Under the pieces are notes generated by a model, which was not told the DNA's origin, did no database searches, and saw nothing but the letters and a program-made list of their open reading frames with translations. Positions 12,501 to 20,022 of a stretch of 64,000 nucleotides of DNA are shown piece by piece. Numbering within the stretch: position 1 is the first letter of the stretch; every line of letters begins with the position of its first letter. Source of the DNA: Polyangia bacterium (GTDB lineage: Bacteria; Myxococcota_A; Polyangia; Nannocystales; Nannocystaceae); assembly GCA_030430565.1 (NCBI GenBank), contig JAUIKS010000005.1, positions 248,001 through 312,000 on the forward strand. The letters are read 5' to 3'. Both the position numbers and the translations under genes were made by a program.

Positions 12501-15500
12501 GCTGGTCGCCGGTGAGCAAGCCGCTGATCGTCGGCCTGGGCGTCGCGAACCAAAAGGGCGAGCCCGTCGCCGACGTGCAGGTCTCGGCCCGGCTCGAGCG
12601 CGTCAGGTGGAAGTACACCAAGCGACGCGACGGCGGCGGCGTGCGCTACGAGTGGCACGCCACGCGCACGCAGGTCGACAGCTGCACCGTGACCAGCGCG
12701 CGCGACGCTGTGACCTGTGAGCTGACACCGCCGCAGACCGGCGACTACGACATCATCACCTCGGTCAACGGCCGCGACGGCGGCGCGCGCTCGACCTGGG
12801 TCTGGGGCGGCGGCTCGACGCGCGCGCTGTTCCCGACCAAGGGTCGCACGCTCGACATCACCACCGACAAGCCGCGCTACCAGCCCGGCGACGTCGCCAA
12901 GCTGCTGGTCCGCAACCCCTACCCGGCCGCGACCGTCATCATGACCCTCGAGCAAGGTGGCCTCGTCGCGCACCAGTCGCTGACCGTCAACGACGCGGCC
13001 GCCTTCCTCGACGTGCCGATCAAGGCCGCCTACGCGCCGCACGTGCACGCGACCGTGACGGTGCTGCCCAAGGACACCGAGGGCGACGACCGCGTCGACT
13101 GGAAGGTCGGCGCCGTGCGCATCCCCGTCTCGATGGACGACGCGCGCCTCTCGCTCGGCATCAAGACCGACAAGGAGGCCTACGAGCCCGGCGAGACCGT
13201 GACCATCGACCTCTCGCTGCAGGACCACGGCAGCGGCGTCGACGGCGGCGAGATCGCGCTGGCGGTGGTCGACGAGGGCGTCCTGCGGATGACCAACCAC
13301 CACGCGCCCGATCCGGTGACGAAGATGCGCCCGGGCCAGCCGCTGAAGTTCGAAGCCGAGGACACCCGCGAGGCGCTCGCCGCCTTCCTGCGCCTCAACA
13401 AGGCCGCCGGGGACGGCGACGCCGGCGAGGGCAACGTCGAGAACGCGCGGAAGAAGTTCGTCAAGACGGCGCTGTGGCGACCCGACGTGCGCACCGATCG
13501 CAACGGCAAGGCGCGCGTGCAGTTCACCCTGCCGGACAACCTCACGCGCTTCCGCGTGATGGCGGTCGCGCTCGACCGCGAGGGCAAGGGCGCCTCGGAG
13601 GAGCACGGCTTCTACGTGCGCAAGCCGGTCATGATGATCCCGGTCGTCCCGCGCTTCGCCGCCGTCGGCGACCGCGTCGAGGCCGCGGCCATGCTGCACA
13701 ACAACGACACCTCGCCGCTGACCGCCCGCGTGATGATGGGCCGCGAGGAGCAGCGGATCACCGTGGCGCCCGAGAGCCGCCAGCGCGTCAACTTCCCCTT
13801 CACCGCCTCCGCCGTCGGTCCGCTCGAGCTGGACTTCTCGGTCCGCGACGGCAAGGACGCCGTGCGCGATCGCGTGGTCGTCACCGTCCCGGTTCAGCAG
13901 CCCGGCGTGATCGAGCACCCGCGGCTCGACGCCGCCTTCGTCGGCGAGCAGCGCGTGCAGCTCAAGGTCCCCGCCGGGGTCATGGCCGGCAAGCTCGGCC
14001 GCGAGGCGGTCACGGTGCGCGTCGGCCAGCACCTCTGGCCCGAGCTCGGCGCGCGCCTCAGCTACCTGCTCGACTACCCCCACGGCTGCGTCGAGCAGAC
14101 CACCTCGTCGACGCTGCCGCTTTTGGCGGCCCGCGACATCCTCCCGCGGATCGGCTACACGGGCATGAGCCAGGCCGAGCTCGACAAGCGCATCAAGGCC
14201 GGCCTCGAGCGCTACGAGAGCATGAAGACGCCCAGCGGCGGCCTGGCCTACTGGCCAGGTGGAAGCTCGCCCAACGTCTACGGCACCGCCTACGCGATCC
14301 GGGCCGTGATCGCCGCCAAGCAGGCCGGCATCGAGCTGCCCAAGGGCCTGCTCGAGGGCATGCGCGACTACCTCGACGACGAGGTCACCGAGAGCGGGCG
14401 CGAGCCCGAGGTCCGGGCCGCGATCGCCCAGAGCCTCGCGGAGCTCGACGTCCTGCCGCAGAGCGCCGCGGACTCGCTCTACGACACCCGCGAGAAGCAG
14501 GGCGTGTTCGGCCTGGCGAGCCTCGCGATCGCGCTCAACTCCCTCGACGGCCAGCGCGATCGCGTCAAGCAGCTGATGGAGGACTTGGAGAGCAAGTTCG
14601 ACGCCGACGGGAAGCTGCTCGAGAAGCCAGGCTACGACGACTTCTACTACTACGGCTCGCCGGTGCGCTCGAAGGCCCAGGCGCTCATCGCCATCGGCCG
14701 CCTGCACAAGTCGGCCAAGCTGCGCCCGGTGCTGTTCCAGCGCCTCTCCGAGCAGATCGGCGGCTACACCACCCAGTCCACCGCCTACTCGCTGATGGCG
14801 ATGGCCGAGCAGCTCGTCGACAACCCGGCCGACGGCGCCACGTTCACCGTCAAGCTCGACGGCAAGGAGCTGACCCCGAGCAAGGAGATCGGCTCGGGCA
14901 GCTTCGAGTACGCGATCCCGATCCGCGAGCTCGCGGGCAAAGACGCCAACCTCGTGCTGCGCAGCGACAGCAAGTCGGCGATCGCGTTCATGATCGACGC
15001 GGCCTGGACCCGAAGCCTCAAGGACGCCGGGAGCTGGCAGGCGACCAGCGCCCGCCTCGGGCCCGATGTCTACCGCCTCTACACCGACCCGAAGGGCGCG
15101 CCCATCAACCTCGCCGACGTGAAGCCGGGGCAGATGATCCGCGTCGCGCTGCTCGCCAACCTGCCCGACGACCTCGAGCGCTCGCGGATGTCGTACCTCG
15201 CGCTCACCGACCGCCTGCCCGCCGGCTTCGAGCCGGTCCAGACGGACCTGTGGACGGTCGCCCGCGCGCCCGAGCTGACCGACGAGCACCCCTTCGCTCG
15301 CTGGCTGCGCTGGGGCTCCAACGACGCGAGCTACATCGAGCTGCGCGACGATCGGGTGCACGTCTACTTCGACCGCGTGTGGGGCGAGCGCGCGCTCGCC
15401 ACCTACCTCGTGCGGGCCTCGACGCCCGGCAAGTTCGCGCTGCCGCCGGCCATGGGCGAGTTCATGTACGTCGCCGACAGCCAGTCCTACAGCGAGGGCG

Positions 15501-15523
15501 GCGAGGTCATCGTCAAGAAGTAA
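9584..15523 (+). CDS. Bacterial alpha-2-macroglobulin, thioester type, lipoprotein
   Basis: 1979 residues. The N-terminus carries a long basic region, a hydrophobic segment and a lipobox (LSAAAC, Cys47), so the mature protein is probably anchored in the inner membrane facing the periplasm. MG-type beta domains fill the first two thirds. The thioester motif CVEQ lies at Cys1502 (in DYPHGCVEQTTS), inside the alpha/alpha thioester domain, so this is the protease-trapping YfhM-like form and not the motif-lacking one. The family inhibits attacking proteases by covalent capture. The pbpC-type gene follows 63 bases downstream, the classic bacterial pairing. The start is the only good ATG, although the pre-lipobox region is unusually long (46 residues). 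Confidence 0.95.
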   Translation: MINRSRPPASGSFCPTFAATLASRGRRHFARGSALALALAGLSAAACQPVATPTGQTLPDEDPDVPVSESIVVHTIPDHIDTLVFPPPAESRGQRPALTLPDGSKAAEPAKPEEPFGVRYPKAAGEGEFTVYGQTFHVTFNRRVKLPKKMRKNKPVPATDGTLTITPAVEGKARWTSEYVLEFTAKKPFDPDTKYTVTVNGVESAPTPIKQDANADNRAPTGEDGEKVEPELTPGETMKEAWSGTFSAEPRIPMAGKVLSYIPKQGSPRVVIMRPHSGSKVGAGAELGVVFDQPVNLKKAEELVKLRKEDNTLVDVTLTHPSSSTFQGVKIDRRHVVIAKSKTPLEAGEDYELVAWDAERQLFQERESTVHDFSVAPTLERTNVKCGYGYNNTCEWKAAKLTMSGRDIEVEFNNRISMGAGALKAAVRVSPPVPNLRVWSSGYWDSSGSVRISGGFKPSSNYTIKIAGLRDAYGNTQKEPVSFTVVTLPQTASASMPEGSLVLDETSSRAFAVTTRNVVRASLEVWPVTPGDPDAMKKAREHARRHTKPSESPKVRIPFMPAVKRDEFVKTEVDLLSHLNPGSNYLVALKIDGAAFGSKETEYPSWSRAGRTPIALLTPGDSQTLAVHTHSVPDATVVHVARMANGAPVPGASFTLNGEAISGSPVTDANGVAVLPVGMDRLERAVLDITGGGTSATISPSSRRTRGRSLFPSMTAGEPIKTGDRRGLVMTDRGIYRPGATVHIKATARRKVGERYTPIPSTPVKVTVFGPMDDELEGFNAVTNDMGSVAVDFESKLEGRVGRHRISFELMEDGGGEELADTFVQISEFEPPRFTVDVDASAKGSKAMRATVLGKYLFGAPMDGADVEWTLNRAPAKLPSGRLSDAGLAFDDRRDDWWYEDDDEERWSRSGRGKLAADGTLVIDQKVDVGDAGPQAFTLEADVTDASYRHIAGRGRVVIHPSKYYAGLKLASSWSPVSKPLIVGLGVANQKGEPVADVQVSARLERVRWKYTKRRDGGGVRYEWHATRTQVDSCTVTSARDAVTCELTPPQTGDYDIITSVNGRDGGARSTWVWGGGSTRALFPTKGRTLDITTDKPRYQPGDVAKLLVRNPYPAATVIMTLEQGGLVAHQSLTVNDAAAFLDVPIKAAYAPHVHATVTVLPKDTEGDDRVDWKVGAVRIPVSMDDARLSLGIKTDKEAYEPGETVTIDLSLQDHGSGVDGGEIALAVVDEGVLRMTNHHAPDPVTKMRPGQPLKFEAEDTREALAAFLRLNKAAGDGDAGEGNVENARKKFVKTALWRPDVRTDRNGKARVQFTLPDNLTRFRVMAVALDREGKGASEEHGFYVRKPVMMIPVVPRFAAVGDRVEAAAMLHNNDTSPLTARVMMGREEQRITVAPESRQRVNFPFTASAVGPLELDFSVRDGKDAVRDRVVVTVPVQQPGVIEHPRLDAAFVGEQRVQLKVPAGVMAGKLGREAVTVRVGQHLWPELGARLSYLLDYPHGCVEQTTSSTLPLLAARDILPRIGYTGMSQAELDKRIKAGLERYESMKTPSGGLAYWPGGSSPNVYGTAYAIRAVIAAKQAGIELPKGLLEGMRDYLDDEVTESGREPEVRAAIAQSLAELDVLPQSAADSLYDTREKQGVFGLASLAIALNSLDGQRDRVKQLMEDLESKFDADGKLLEKPGYDDFYYYGSPVRSKAQALIAIGRLHKSAKLRPVLFQRLSEQIGGYTTQSTAYSLMAMAEQLVDNPADGATFTVKLDGKELTPSKEIGSGSFEYAIPIRELAGKDANLVLRSDSKSAIAFMIDAAWTRSLKDAGSWQATSARLGPDVYRLYTDPKGAPINLADVKPGQMIRVALLANLPDDLERSRMSYLALTDRLPAGFEPVQTDLWTVARAPELTDEHPFARWLRWGSNDASYIELRDDRVHVYFDRVWGERALATYLVRASTPGKFALPPAMGEFMYVADSQSYSEGGEVIVKK

Positions 15524-15531
15524 CGGGCTCC

Positions 15532-15575
15532 ACGCGCCGCGCCGGCGCGGAGAATGCCGGCGCGCCGCGGCGCGT
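15532..15575 (+). repeat. GC-rich hairpin between A2M and PBP1C genes
   Basis: Arms ACGCGCCGCG and CGCGGCGCGT are perfectly complementary, and inner CCGGC/GCCGG can also pair, giving a very stable hairpin in the 63-base gap. There is no T-run, so it is not a standard terminator. It could stabilise or attenuate the message between the two genes. Confidence 0.5.
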
Positions 15576-15586
15576 AGATCGGGCAC

Positions 15587-18046
15587 ATGAAGCGGAGACG
15601 GCTCCTACTCAAGCGCGCGCTCCTCGGCCTCGGGGCCGTGGGCCTCGTCGGCGTCGCGACCTGCGGCGGCTGGAACCTGTTCCGAGACGCCTCGGGCGAA
15701 CCCTCGGGCGCGCTCGAGGAGCCCTGGCACCTCAGCGATCAGGTCGTCGACCGCGAGGGTCGCCTGCTGCGTGAGCAGCCCTCGGGAGAGGGCTTTCGCG
15801 GGCGCGTCGTGGGCAAGGACGACCTCGGCGCGCGCCTGCTGCAGGCCACGCTGACGAGCGAGGACAGCGAGTTCTACGAGCACGACGGCATCGACCGCCG
15901 CGCCATCGCCCGCGCGATGGGCCAGAACATCCGGCACCGGCGGCTCGTCTCCGGGGCCAGCACGATCACGCAGCAGCTCGTCAAGCTGCTCGACGGTCAC
16001 GCCAAGCCGCGCGACCGCGGCGTCGGCGACAAGCTCAGCGAGGCCGCGCGCGCCCAGAACCTCGAGGGCGTGCTCGAGAAGGACGAGATCCTCGTCGCCT
16101 ACTTCAATCGCTTGCCCTACGGGCACGGGCTCATGGGGCCCGAGGCCGCCGCGCGCGGCTACTTCGGCGTCGCACCGAGTGAGCTGAGCTGGGCCCAGGC
16201 GGCGCTCTTGGCCGTGCTCCCGCGCGCGCCCTCCTACCTCGACCCCTATCGCCATCTCGATCGCGTGCTGCTGCGCCAGCGTGCCTTGCTCAGCGCGATG
16301 CACCAAGAGGGGCACATCGACGAGCACGAGCTGACGCGCGCGCTCGCCGAGCCGATCGAGCTCGAGCCGCTCTCGCACCCCTTCCACGCCCCGCATCTCG
16401 TCGAGCGCCTGCGCGCCGCCGGTCAGCTGTCCCGAGGGACAACAACGAAGACGACCCTCGACCTCGACCTCCAGCGCGACATCGAGGGCCTCACGCGCAC
16501 GCACGTCGCCGAGCTCGCGAGCCTCGGGGTCAGCGACGCCGCGGTCGTCGTGCTCGACAACGACACCGCCGAGGTCCTCGCCTACATCGGCAGCGCCGAC
16601 TTCCACGACCCCGCGATCTCCGGGCAGGTCGACATGGTCCACGCCCTGCGCCAGCCCGGCTCGACGCTCAAGCCCTTCGTCTACGCCGCCGCCTTCGCCC
16701 GCGGTCACACGGCCGCCGAGGCGCTCGCGGATGTCCCTACGCGCTTCACCGAGGCCCACGGCACCACCTACACCCCCGCCAACTACAGCCGGACCTTCGA
16801 GGGGCCGATCAGCGCCCGCGAGGCGCTGGCCGGATCGCTCAACATCCCCGCCGTGCGGCTCGCCGCCGAGCTCGAGTCCGGCGAGCTGCTCGAGCTGCTG
16901 CAGGGCCAGCTCGGCTTCGTGAGCCTCGATCAGCCCGCGACGCACTACGGCCTCGCGCTCGCGCTGGGCAGCGGCGAGGTCCGGCTGCTCGAGCTCGCGG
17001 CCGCCTACGCCGCGCTCGCGCGCGGGGGGCAGTACCTCCCACCTCGGCTCACCGCGCCCGATAGCGATGACGCGCCCGTCGAGCCGACCACCGTCTTCGA
17101 GCCCGCCGTCGCCGCCCAGATCAGCGAGGTGCTCTCCGACCCCCTCGCGCGCGTCCGCGGGCTCCACGGTCGCGGGCCGTTCACGCTGCCCTACCCGATC
17201 GCGGTCAAGACCGGCACGTCCTCGGGGCACCGCGACACCTGGTCGATCGGCTATACGCGCGAGCGCACCGTCGCCGTGTGGGTCGGCAACGCCGACGGCT
17301 CCGCGACCGTGCGCCTCACCGGGGCGACCGGCGCGGGCGGGCTGATGACCGCGGCGATGCGTCGCGCCATGGAGGACGTCGAGGGTCGACGCCCGCTGTG
17401 GGACGCCGAGCTGCTCGTCAGCGCCGACGTCTGCCCGCTCTCGGGCAAGCGCGCGGGCCCGGCCTGCGACGAGCACGTGCAGCGCATGCTGATCGCTACG
17501 CACAGCGTGGACGAGACCTGCGAGCTCCATCACCACGTCAAGCGCGAGCGCGTCGGGGGGCGAGAGCGGCTTCGCTGCGACCCCGGCGGAAAAGAGCGCG
17601 TGGTCGTGTTCCCGCCCGAGTACGAGGAGTGGCTGCTGATCCACGCGCCCAACGGCGAGGGCCCCGATCCCCACGGGACGGCCTGGTTCCCCCGCTCGTG
17701 GACCGTCGGCTGCGAGCGCGCCGCCGACCAGCTCGTGCCCACGCTGCGCGTCGAGACCCCGGCCTACGGCAGCGTCTTCAACCTCGGCGCGCGCGGGGTC
17801 GAGGGCGACCAGGTCGTCGACGTGCGCGCGCGCTTCGACGGGGAGCTGCGCGCGGACGGGGCGATCACCGGCGCGCGTGACCTCGGCGAGGTCGAGTTCG
17901 TGCTCGACGGCGAGGTCGTCGCGCGCTCCGCCTGGCCGTTTCGCGCCCAGCTCGAGCTCTCCGCCGGCGATCACGAGGTGCTCGTGCGCCCGGTCGACCA
18001 CGCCCTGCCCGTCCGCGTCGAGCCGTCGCGCTTCAGCGTTCGCTAG
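15587..18046 (+). CDS. pbpC: Penicillin-binding protein 1C (bifunctional transglycosylase/transpeptidase)
   Basis: 819 residues. A basic start and one hydrophobic helix anchor it in the inner membrane. The glycosyltransferase 51 domain shows EDSEFYEHDGID, GASTITQQLVKLL and RLPYGHGLMGPEAAARGYFG. The transpeptidase domain has S359-TLK (GSTLKPF), SLN and K541-TG (VKTGTSSGHRDTW). A C-terminal PBP1C beta domain with several Cys residues follows, a feature of the PbpC branch. It polymerises and cross-links peptidoglycan. Its partnership with the preceding A2M is the known repair-and-defence arrangement. Confidence 0.95.
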   Translation: MKRRRLLLKRALLGLGAVGLVGVATCGGWNLFRDASGEPSGALEEPWHLSDQVVDREGRLLREQPSGEGFRGRVVGKDDLGARLLQATLTSEDSEFYEHDGIDRRAIARAMGQNIRHRRLVSGASTITQQLVKLLDGHAKPRDRGVGDKLSEAARAQNLEGVLEKDEILVAYFNRLPYGHGLMGPEAAARGYFGVAPSELSWAQAALLAVLPRAPSYLDPYRHLDRVLLRQRALLSAMHQEGHIDEHELTRALAEPIELEPLSHPFHAPHLVERLRAAGQLSRGTTTKTTLDLDLQRDIEGLTRTHVAELASLGVSDAAVVVLDNDTAEVLAYIGSADFHDPAISGQVDMVHALRQPGSTLKPFVYAAAFARGHTAAEALADVPTRFTEAHGTTYTPANYSRTFEGPISAREALAGSLNIPAVRLAAELESGELLELLQGQLGFVSLDQPATHYGLALALGSGEVRLLELAAAYAALARGGQYLPPRLTAPDSDDAPVEPTTVFEPAVAAQISEVLSDPLARVRGLHGRGPFTLPYPIAVKTGTSSGHRDTWSIGYTRERTVAVWVGNADGSATVRLTGATGAGGLMTAAMRRAMEDVEGRRPLWDAELLVSADVCPLSGKRAGPACDEHVQRMLIATHSVDETCELHHHVKRERVGGRERLRCDPGGKERVVVFPPEYEEWLLIHAPNGEGPDPHGTAWFPRSWTVGCERAADQLVPTLRVETPAYGSVFNLGARGVEGDQVVDVRARFDGELRADGAITGARDLGEVEFVLDGEVVARSAWPFRAQLELSAGDHEVLVRPVDHALPVRVEPSRFSVR

Positions 18047-18159
18047 CCGCCTGTGGTGAAAGTCCACGCGCCGCCTCACTTGGTACAACTTCGTTTCGCC
18101 GCCTCGCCAGCAGCGAAGACTCCTGCGCGGGACGACACGCGGACTTTCACCACAGGCGG
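18047..18159. repeat. Perfect 19-bp inverted repeats flanking 75 bp
   Basis: CCGCCTGTGGTGAAAGTCC (18047-18065) starts right after the PBP1C stop codon. Its exact reverse complement lies at 18141-18159. The 75 bases between them show no coding frame. This resembles a small palindromic mobile repeat or a long-armed transcript-end structure. A near-copy of the right arm occurs at 51717-51730. Confidence 0.7.
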
Positions 18160-18373
18160 CGAGCGCGTGAACGATCCGTCGAGCGCTCCGAGCCCTCGCC
18201 GCGCTGTCGCGATCGAGGGAATCGACCGCGCGGGCGATCGCGTCCGCGCCGCGGAGCTCGAGCGCCCGGTGGCGCTTTCCTTCTATATACATCGGGGCCG
18301 CGCGCGCCTGTTCCAGCAGACAGCTGCGCCCCGAGCCGACCTTCCAAAAAGCGCGTGCACACGCACGCGCCTC

Positions 18374-18402
18374 GGCGCTTGATCCGATCGGGATCAAGCG
18401 CC
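18374..18402. repeat. Perfect 12-bp inverted repeat
   Basis: GGCGCTTGATCC and GGATCAAGCGCC flank a 5-base loop that is itself part of a GATC-rich palindrome. No T-run follows. It may be a protein-binding dyad or an RNA hairpin. Confidence 0.55.
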
Positions 18403-18663
18403 CAAATACGCACAGAGTCGCTTGAATACGCGCCAGGACGCGGACGTCGACGCGCTGATGATCGCGGACGTCCACCGATCGCCTCTGTCCGAAGGGACTT
18501 TTTCGAACCGCCCGCGCTCGTCGATTTCTTGACTTGATCCCCTCGAGATCAACCGCCCGCGCTACAACATTCATGTACCGAGGAGGCCGCCCCCGAGCGT
18601 CGCTCGAAGGCCTCCTTCTAGAAAACTCGTCACAGCAGTGAGGGATGGGGATTGCCAGCGCCC

Positions 18664-19266
18664 ATGAAGATCTCGTTGACGGATTTCGTCGATTTTGTCA
18701 CCCGCTCGGGGATGCCGAAGCTCACCTTGGTTCGCCAGCTCAAGCATCGCGGCGAGTACAACACGCTCCGAGATTTCTATCGGCCGCTGCGCGAGGCGAT
18801 GATCCGCGCGCACGCCGAGCAGCTCGGTAAGCCGCACGTCTCGGCGTGCGTCGCGGGGGCCTGGGACTGGAGCGTCGATCGTCGACGCCGCCACTTCGAG
18901 GACCTCTCGCGGGCCTACCTCGGCTGGTGGGGGCGAAAGCGGATGGACTGGTTCGAGCCGGGCTGGGACGTGCTGCAGCTCGGGCCGCTCTCGATGAGCA
19001 TTAACCCCGAGCTCGGGCTGCGCATCGATGGCCGGCCGACGATGGTCAAGCTGTATTTTAAAGAGCGCCGGCTCTCGCACAAGTACGCCGGCATCGTCAC
19101 GAAGCTCATGGAGATGAGCCTCGGCGACCAGGCGCCGCCCGGGACGCAGATGGCCGTGCTCGACATCCGCCGCCGGAATCTTCACTGCCGCGGCGCGAAG
19201 CCCCAGCTCGAGGCGCTCGTGCAGGGCGAGATGGCGGCGCTCACGACGATGTGGACGCGCGTCTGA
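18664..19266 (+). CDS. Protein of unknown function (about 200 residues)
   Basis: Translation from the ATG at 18664 gives 200 residues; an upstream in-frame TTG at 18652 is also possible. It has no signal peptide or membrane helix. It is rich in Arg, Lys and Trp (GAWDWSVDRRRRHFEDLSRA, LGWWGRKRMDWFEPGWDVL) and contains NPELGLRIDGRPTMVKLYFK. That last segment faintly recalls PD-(D/E)xK-type nuclease cores (acidic residue, strand, then a Lys), which is only a guess. It lies immediately upstream of the structured RNA-like array on the same strand. Confidence 0.7.
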   Translation: MKISLTDFVDFVTRSGMPKLTLVRQLKHRGEYNTLRDFYRPLREAMIRAHAEQLGKPHVSACVAGAWDWSVDRRRRHFEDLSRAYLGWWGRKRMDWFEPGWDVLQLGPLSMSINPELGLRIDGRPTMVKLYFKERRLSHKYAGIVTKLMEMSLGDQAPPGTQMAVLDIRRRNLHCRGAKPQLEALVQGEMAALTTMWTRV

Positions 19267-19439
19267 GCGCGCGCTGCAGCGGCCTCGGCCCCGAGCGTGA
19301 CTCAATTTTTCAAGAACAAAGAAACCGGGTCACGCCCGCGCCCGGAGCCCCTGCAGCCGCCGGACGCTCTCCACCCCTCTCTCCACCCTCTCAAACAGAT
19401 CTCAATGACGATGGTTGGTGTCTCTCGTACTCACGTATT
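19267..19439 (+). other. Region upstream of the structured array
   Basis: No gene is supported. The stretch is relatively A+T-rich in places (CAATTTTTCAAGAACAAAG near 19303) and should contain the promoter for the array at 19448-20000. No consensus promoter can be named with confidence. Confidence 0.35.
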
Positions 19440-19447
19440 TAGACCAG

Positions 19448-19476
19448 ATAGCGATACGAGCTAGCTAGATCGCTAT
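19448..19476 (+). repeat. Leading hairpin of the array
   Basis: ATAGCGAT and ATCGCTAT pair perfectly around a 13-base loop containing the palindrome AGCTAGCT. It sits at the 5' side of the structured array. Confidence 0.5.
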
Positions 19477-19484
19477 ATCCGAGA

Positions 19485-19539
19485 CCCGCGGCGATTCTCC
19501 AACGCAGATCAAACCACGTAAAAGCCACGCCGCCGCGGG
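19485..19539 (+). repeat. Possible diverged unit preceding unit A
   Basis: CCCGCGGCG and CGCCGCGGG form a perfect 9-bp stem. The left arm resembles the stem 2 arm of the later units, and the loop contains ACGTAAAAGCC, similar to the conserved loop segment. It may be a decayed copy. Confidence 0.35.
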
Positions 19540-19557
19540 CTACATGTCCAAGCAGAC

Positions 19558-19664
19558 ATCCACAGCAACACGCAAGCCGAAACCTCAACGTAAGACCAAG
19601 CCGCTGTGGATCTCTCTTCAAAAAATTGGCGGCCCGCGACGCCCGCGTGGCGTCGTGGGTCGCC
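19558..19664 (+). repeat. Structured unit A
   Basis: Stem 1: ATCCACAGC (19558-19566) with GCTGTGGAT (19603-19611). Stem 2: 19628-19643 with 19649-19664, 16 bp with two G-U pairs (19632/19660 and 19636/19656). The loop of stem 1 carries CCTCAACGTAA and a direct CAAGCCG repeat. Confidence 0.75.
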
Positions 19665-19741
19665 GCTCTCGACCGCTCTCGACATCAGTCATCAGTCATC
19701 ACGTCACACGCGCCCGCAGCCGCGGAAGAGTTCCAAACCAC

Positions 19742-19856
19742 GTCCACAGCGACACACTCGCCGACAGCCTCAACGTAAAAACCAGCCGCTGTGGACTGTT
19801 CCTAACTAGAAAAGAGTGGTGACCCGCGACGCTCGCGCGGTGTCGCGGGTCGCCAC
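19742..19856 (+). repeat. Structured unit B
   Basis: Stem 1: GTCCACAGC (19742-19750) with GCTGTGGAC (19788-19796); the first pair is G-C where unit A has A-T. Stem 2: 19816-19832 with 19840-19856, 17 bp with two G-U pairs. It is preceded by AGAGTTCCAA, which also precedes unit C. Confidence 0.75.
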
Positions 19857-19886
19857 CCTCGGCCAACTAAAAGAGTTCCAATCGAG

Positions 19887-19992
19887 ATCTGCAGCCACAC
19901 ACACGCCGATAGCCTCAACGTAAAACCAAGCCGCTGCAGATGAAGTCCTGACCGTCGCGGCCCACGACGCCTTCACGGCGTCGCGGGTCGCG
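19887..19992 (+). repeat. Structured unit C
   Basis: Stem 1: ATCTGCAGC (19887-19895) with GCTGCAGAT (19933-19941); two pairs differ from units A and B with compensation on both arms. Stem 2: 19956-19971 with 19977-19992, 16 positions with one G-U and one A-C mismatch. Confidence 0.75.
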
Positions 19993-20000
19993 ATTTTTTT
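19956..20000 (+). terminator. Intrinsic terminator ending the array
   Basis: Stem 2 of unit C, with a short loop, is followed within two bases by seven T residues (19994-20000). The other strand lacks a T-run after the hairpin, so it works only for + strand transcription and not for the converging gene at 20023. Confidence 0.75.
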
Positions 20001-20022
20001 GAAACCACGCTCGTCGTCGCGG

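Larger units (their letters stand above)
18047..18663. other. Intergenic region rich in inverted repeats
   Basis: 617 bases with no supported gene. It holds the paired 19-base inverted repeats (18047-18159), a perfect 12-base hairpin (18374-18402), and a further short inverted repeat TTGATC/GATCAA at about 18533-18551. The density of dyad symmetry is higher than elsewhere in the window. Confidence 0.5.
19448..20000 (+). ncRNA. Candidate structured non-coding RNA made of tandem two-hairpin units
   Basis: Three tandem units (A 19558-19664, B 19742-19856, C 19887-19992) each fold into stem 1 (9 bp enclosing about 36 bases with the conserved CCTCAACGTAA segment) and stem 2 (15-17 bp). Stem 1 arms differ between units at three pairs, always with a compensating change on the other arm. 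Stem 2 mismatches are mostly G-U when read as + strand RNA. Unit C stem 2 is followed by T7 (19994-20000), giving a + strand intrinsic terminator. Two further hairpins (19448-19476 and 19485-19539) precede unit A and the second may be a decayed unit. No known RNA family is recognised. The 5' end is uncertain. Confidence 0.7.

Noticed and set aside
11678..15586. Very long minus-strand open frame (about 1300 codons) opposite the A2M gene
   Set aside because: It is an antisense shadow caused by GC-rich codon bias. Its translation is low complexity and Arg/Leu/Gly-rich, while the + strand encodes a recognisable A2M with lipobox and thioester motifs.
15605..18574. Long minus-strand frame opposite PBP1C
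   Set aside because: The + strand carries all PBP1C motifs. The opposite frame has no family resemblance.
19544..19822. Small ORFs in the structured array whose translations repeat PQRKTKPLW
   Set aside because: The shared peptide appears in different frames in different units, so it is a by-product of the DNA repeat. The base changes follow RNA pairing and not codons.
19448..20000. Type III toxin-antitoxin locus (repeat RNA plus toxin)
   Set aside because: Repeat number and terminator fit superficially, but the gene after the terminator runs in the opposite direction and is a lipoprotein, and the units are far longer than known antitoxin repeats.
19448..20000. CRISPR array or retron
   Set aside because: Units are not identical, spacings are irregular (184 and 145 bases), there are no cas or reverse transcriptase genes, and the unit is a hairpin pair and not repeat-spacer.
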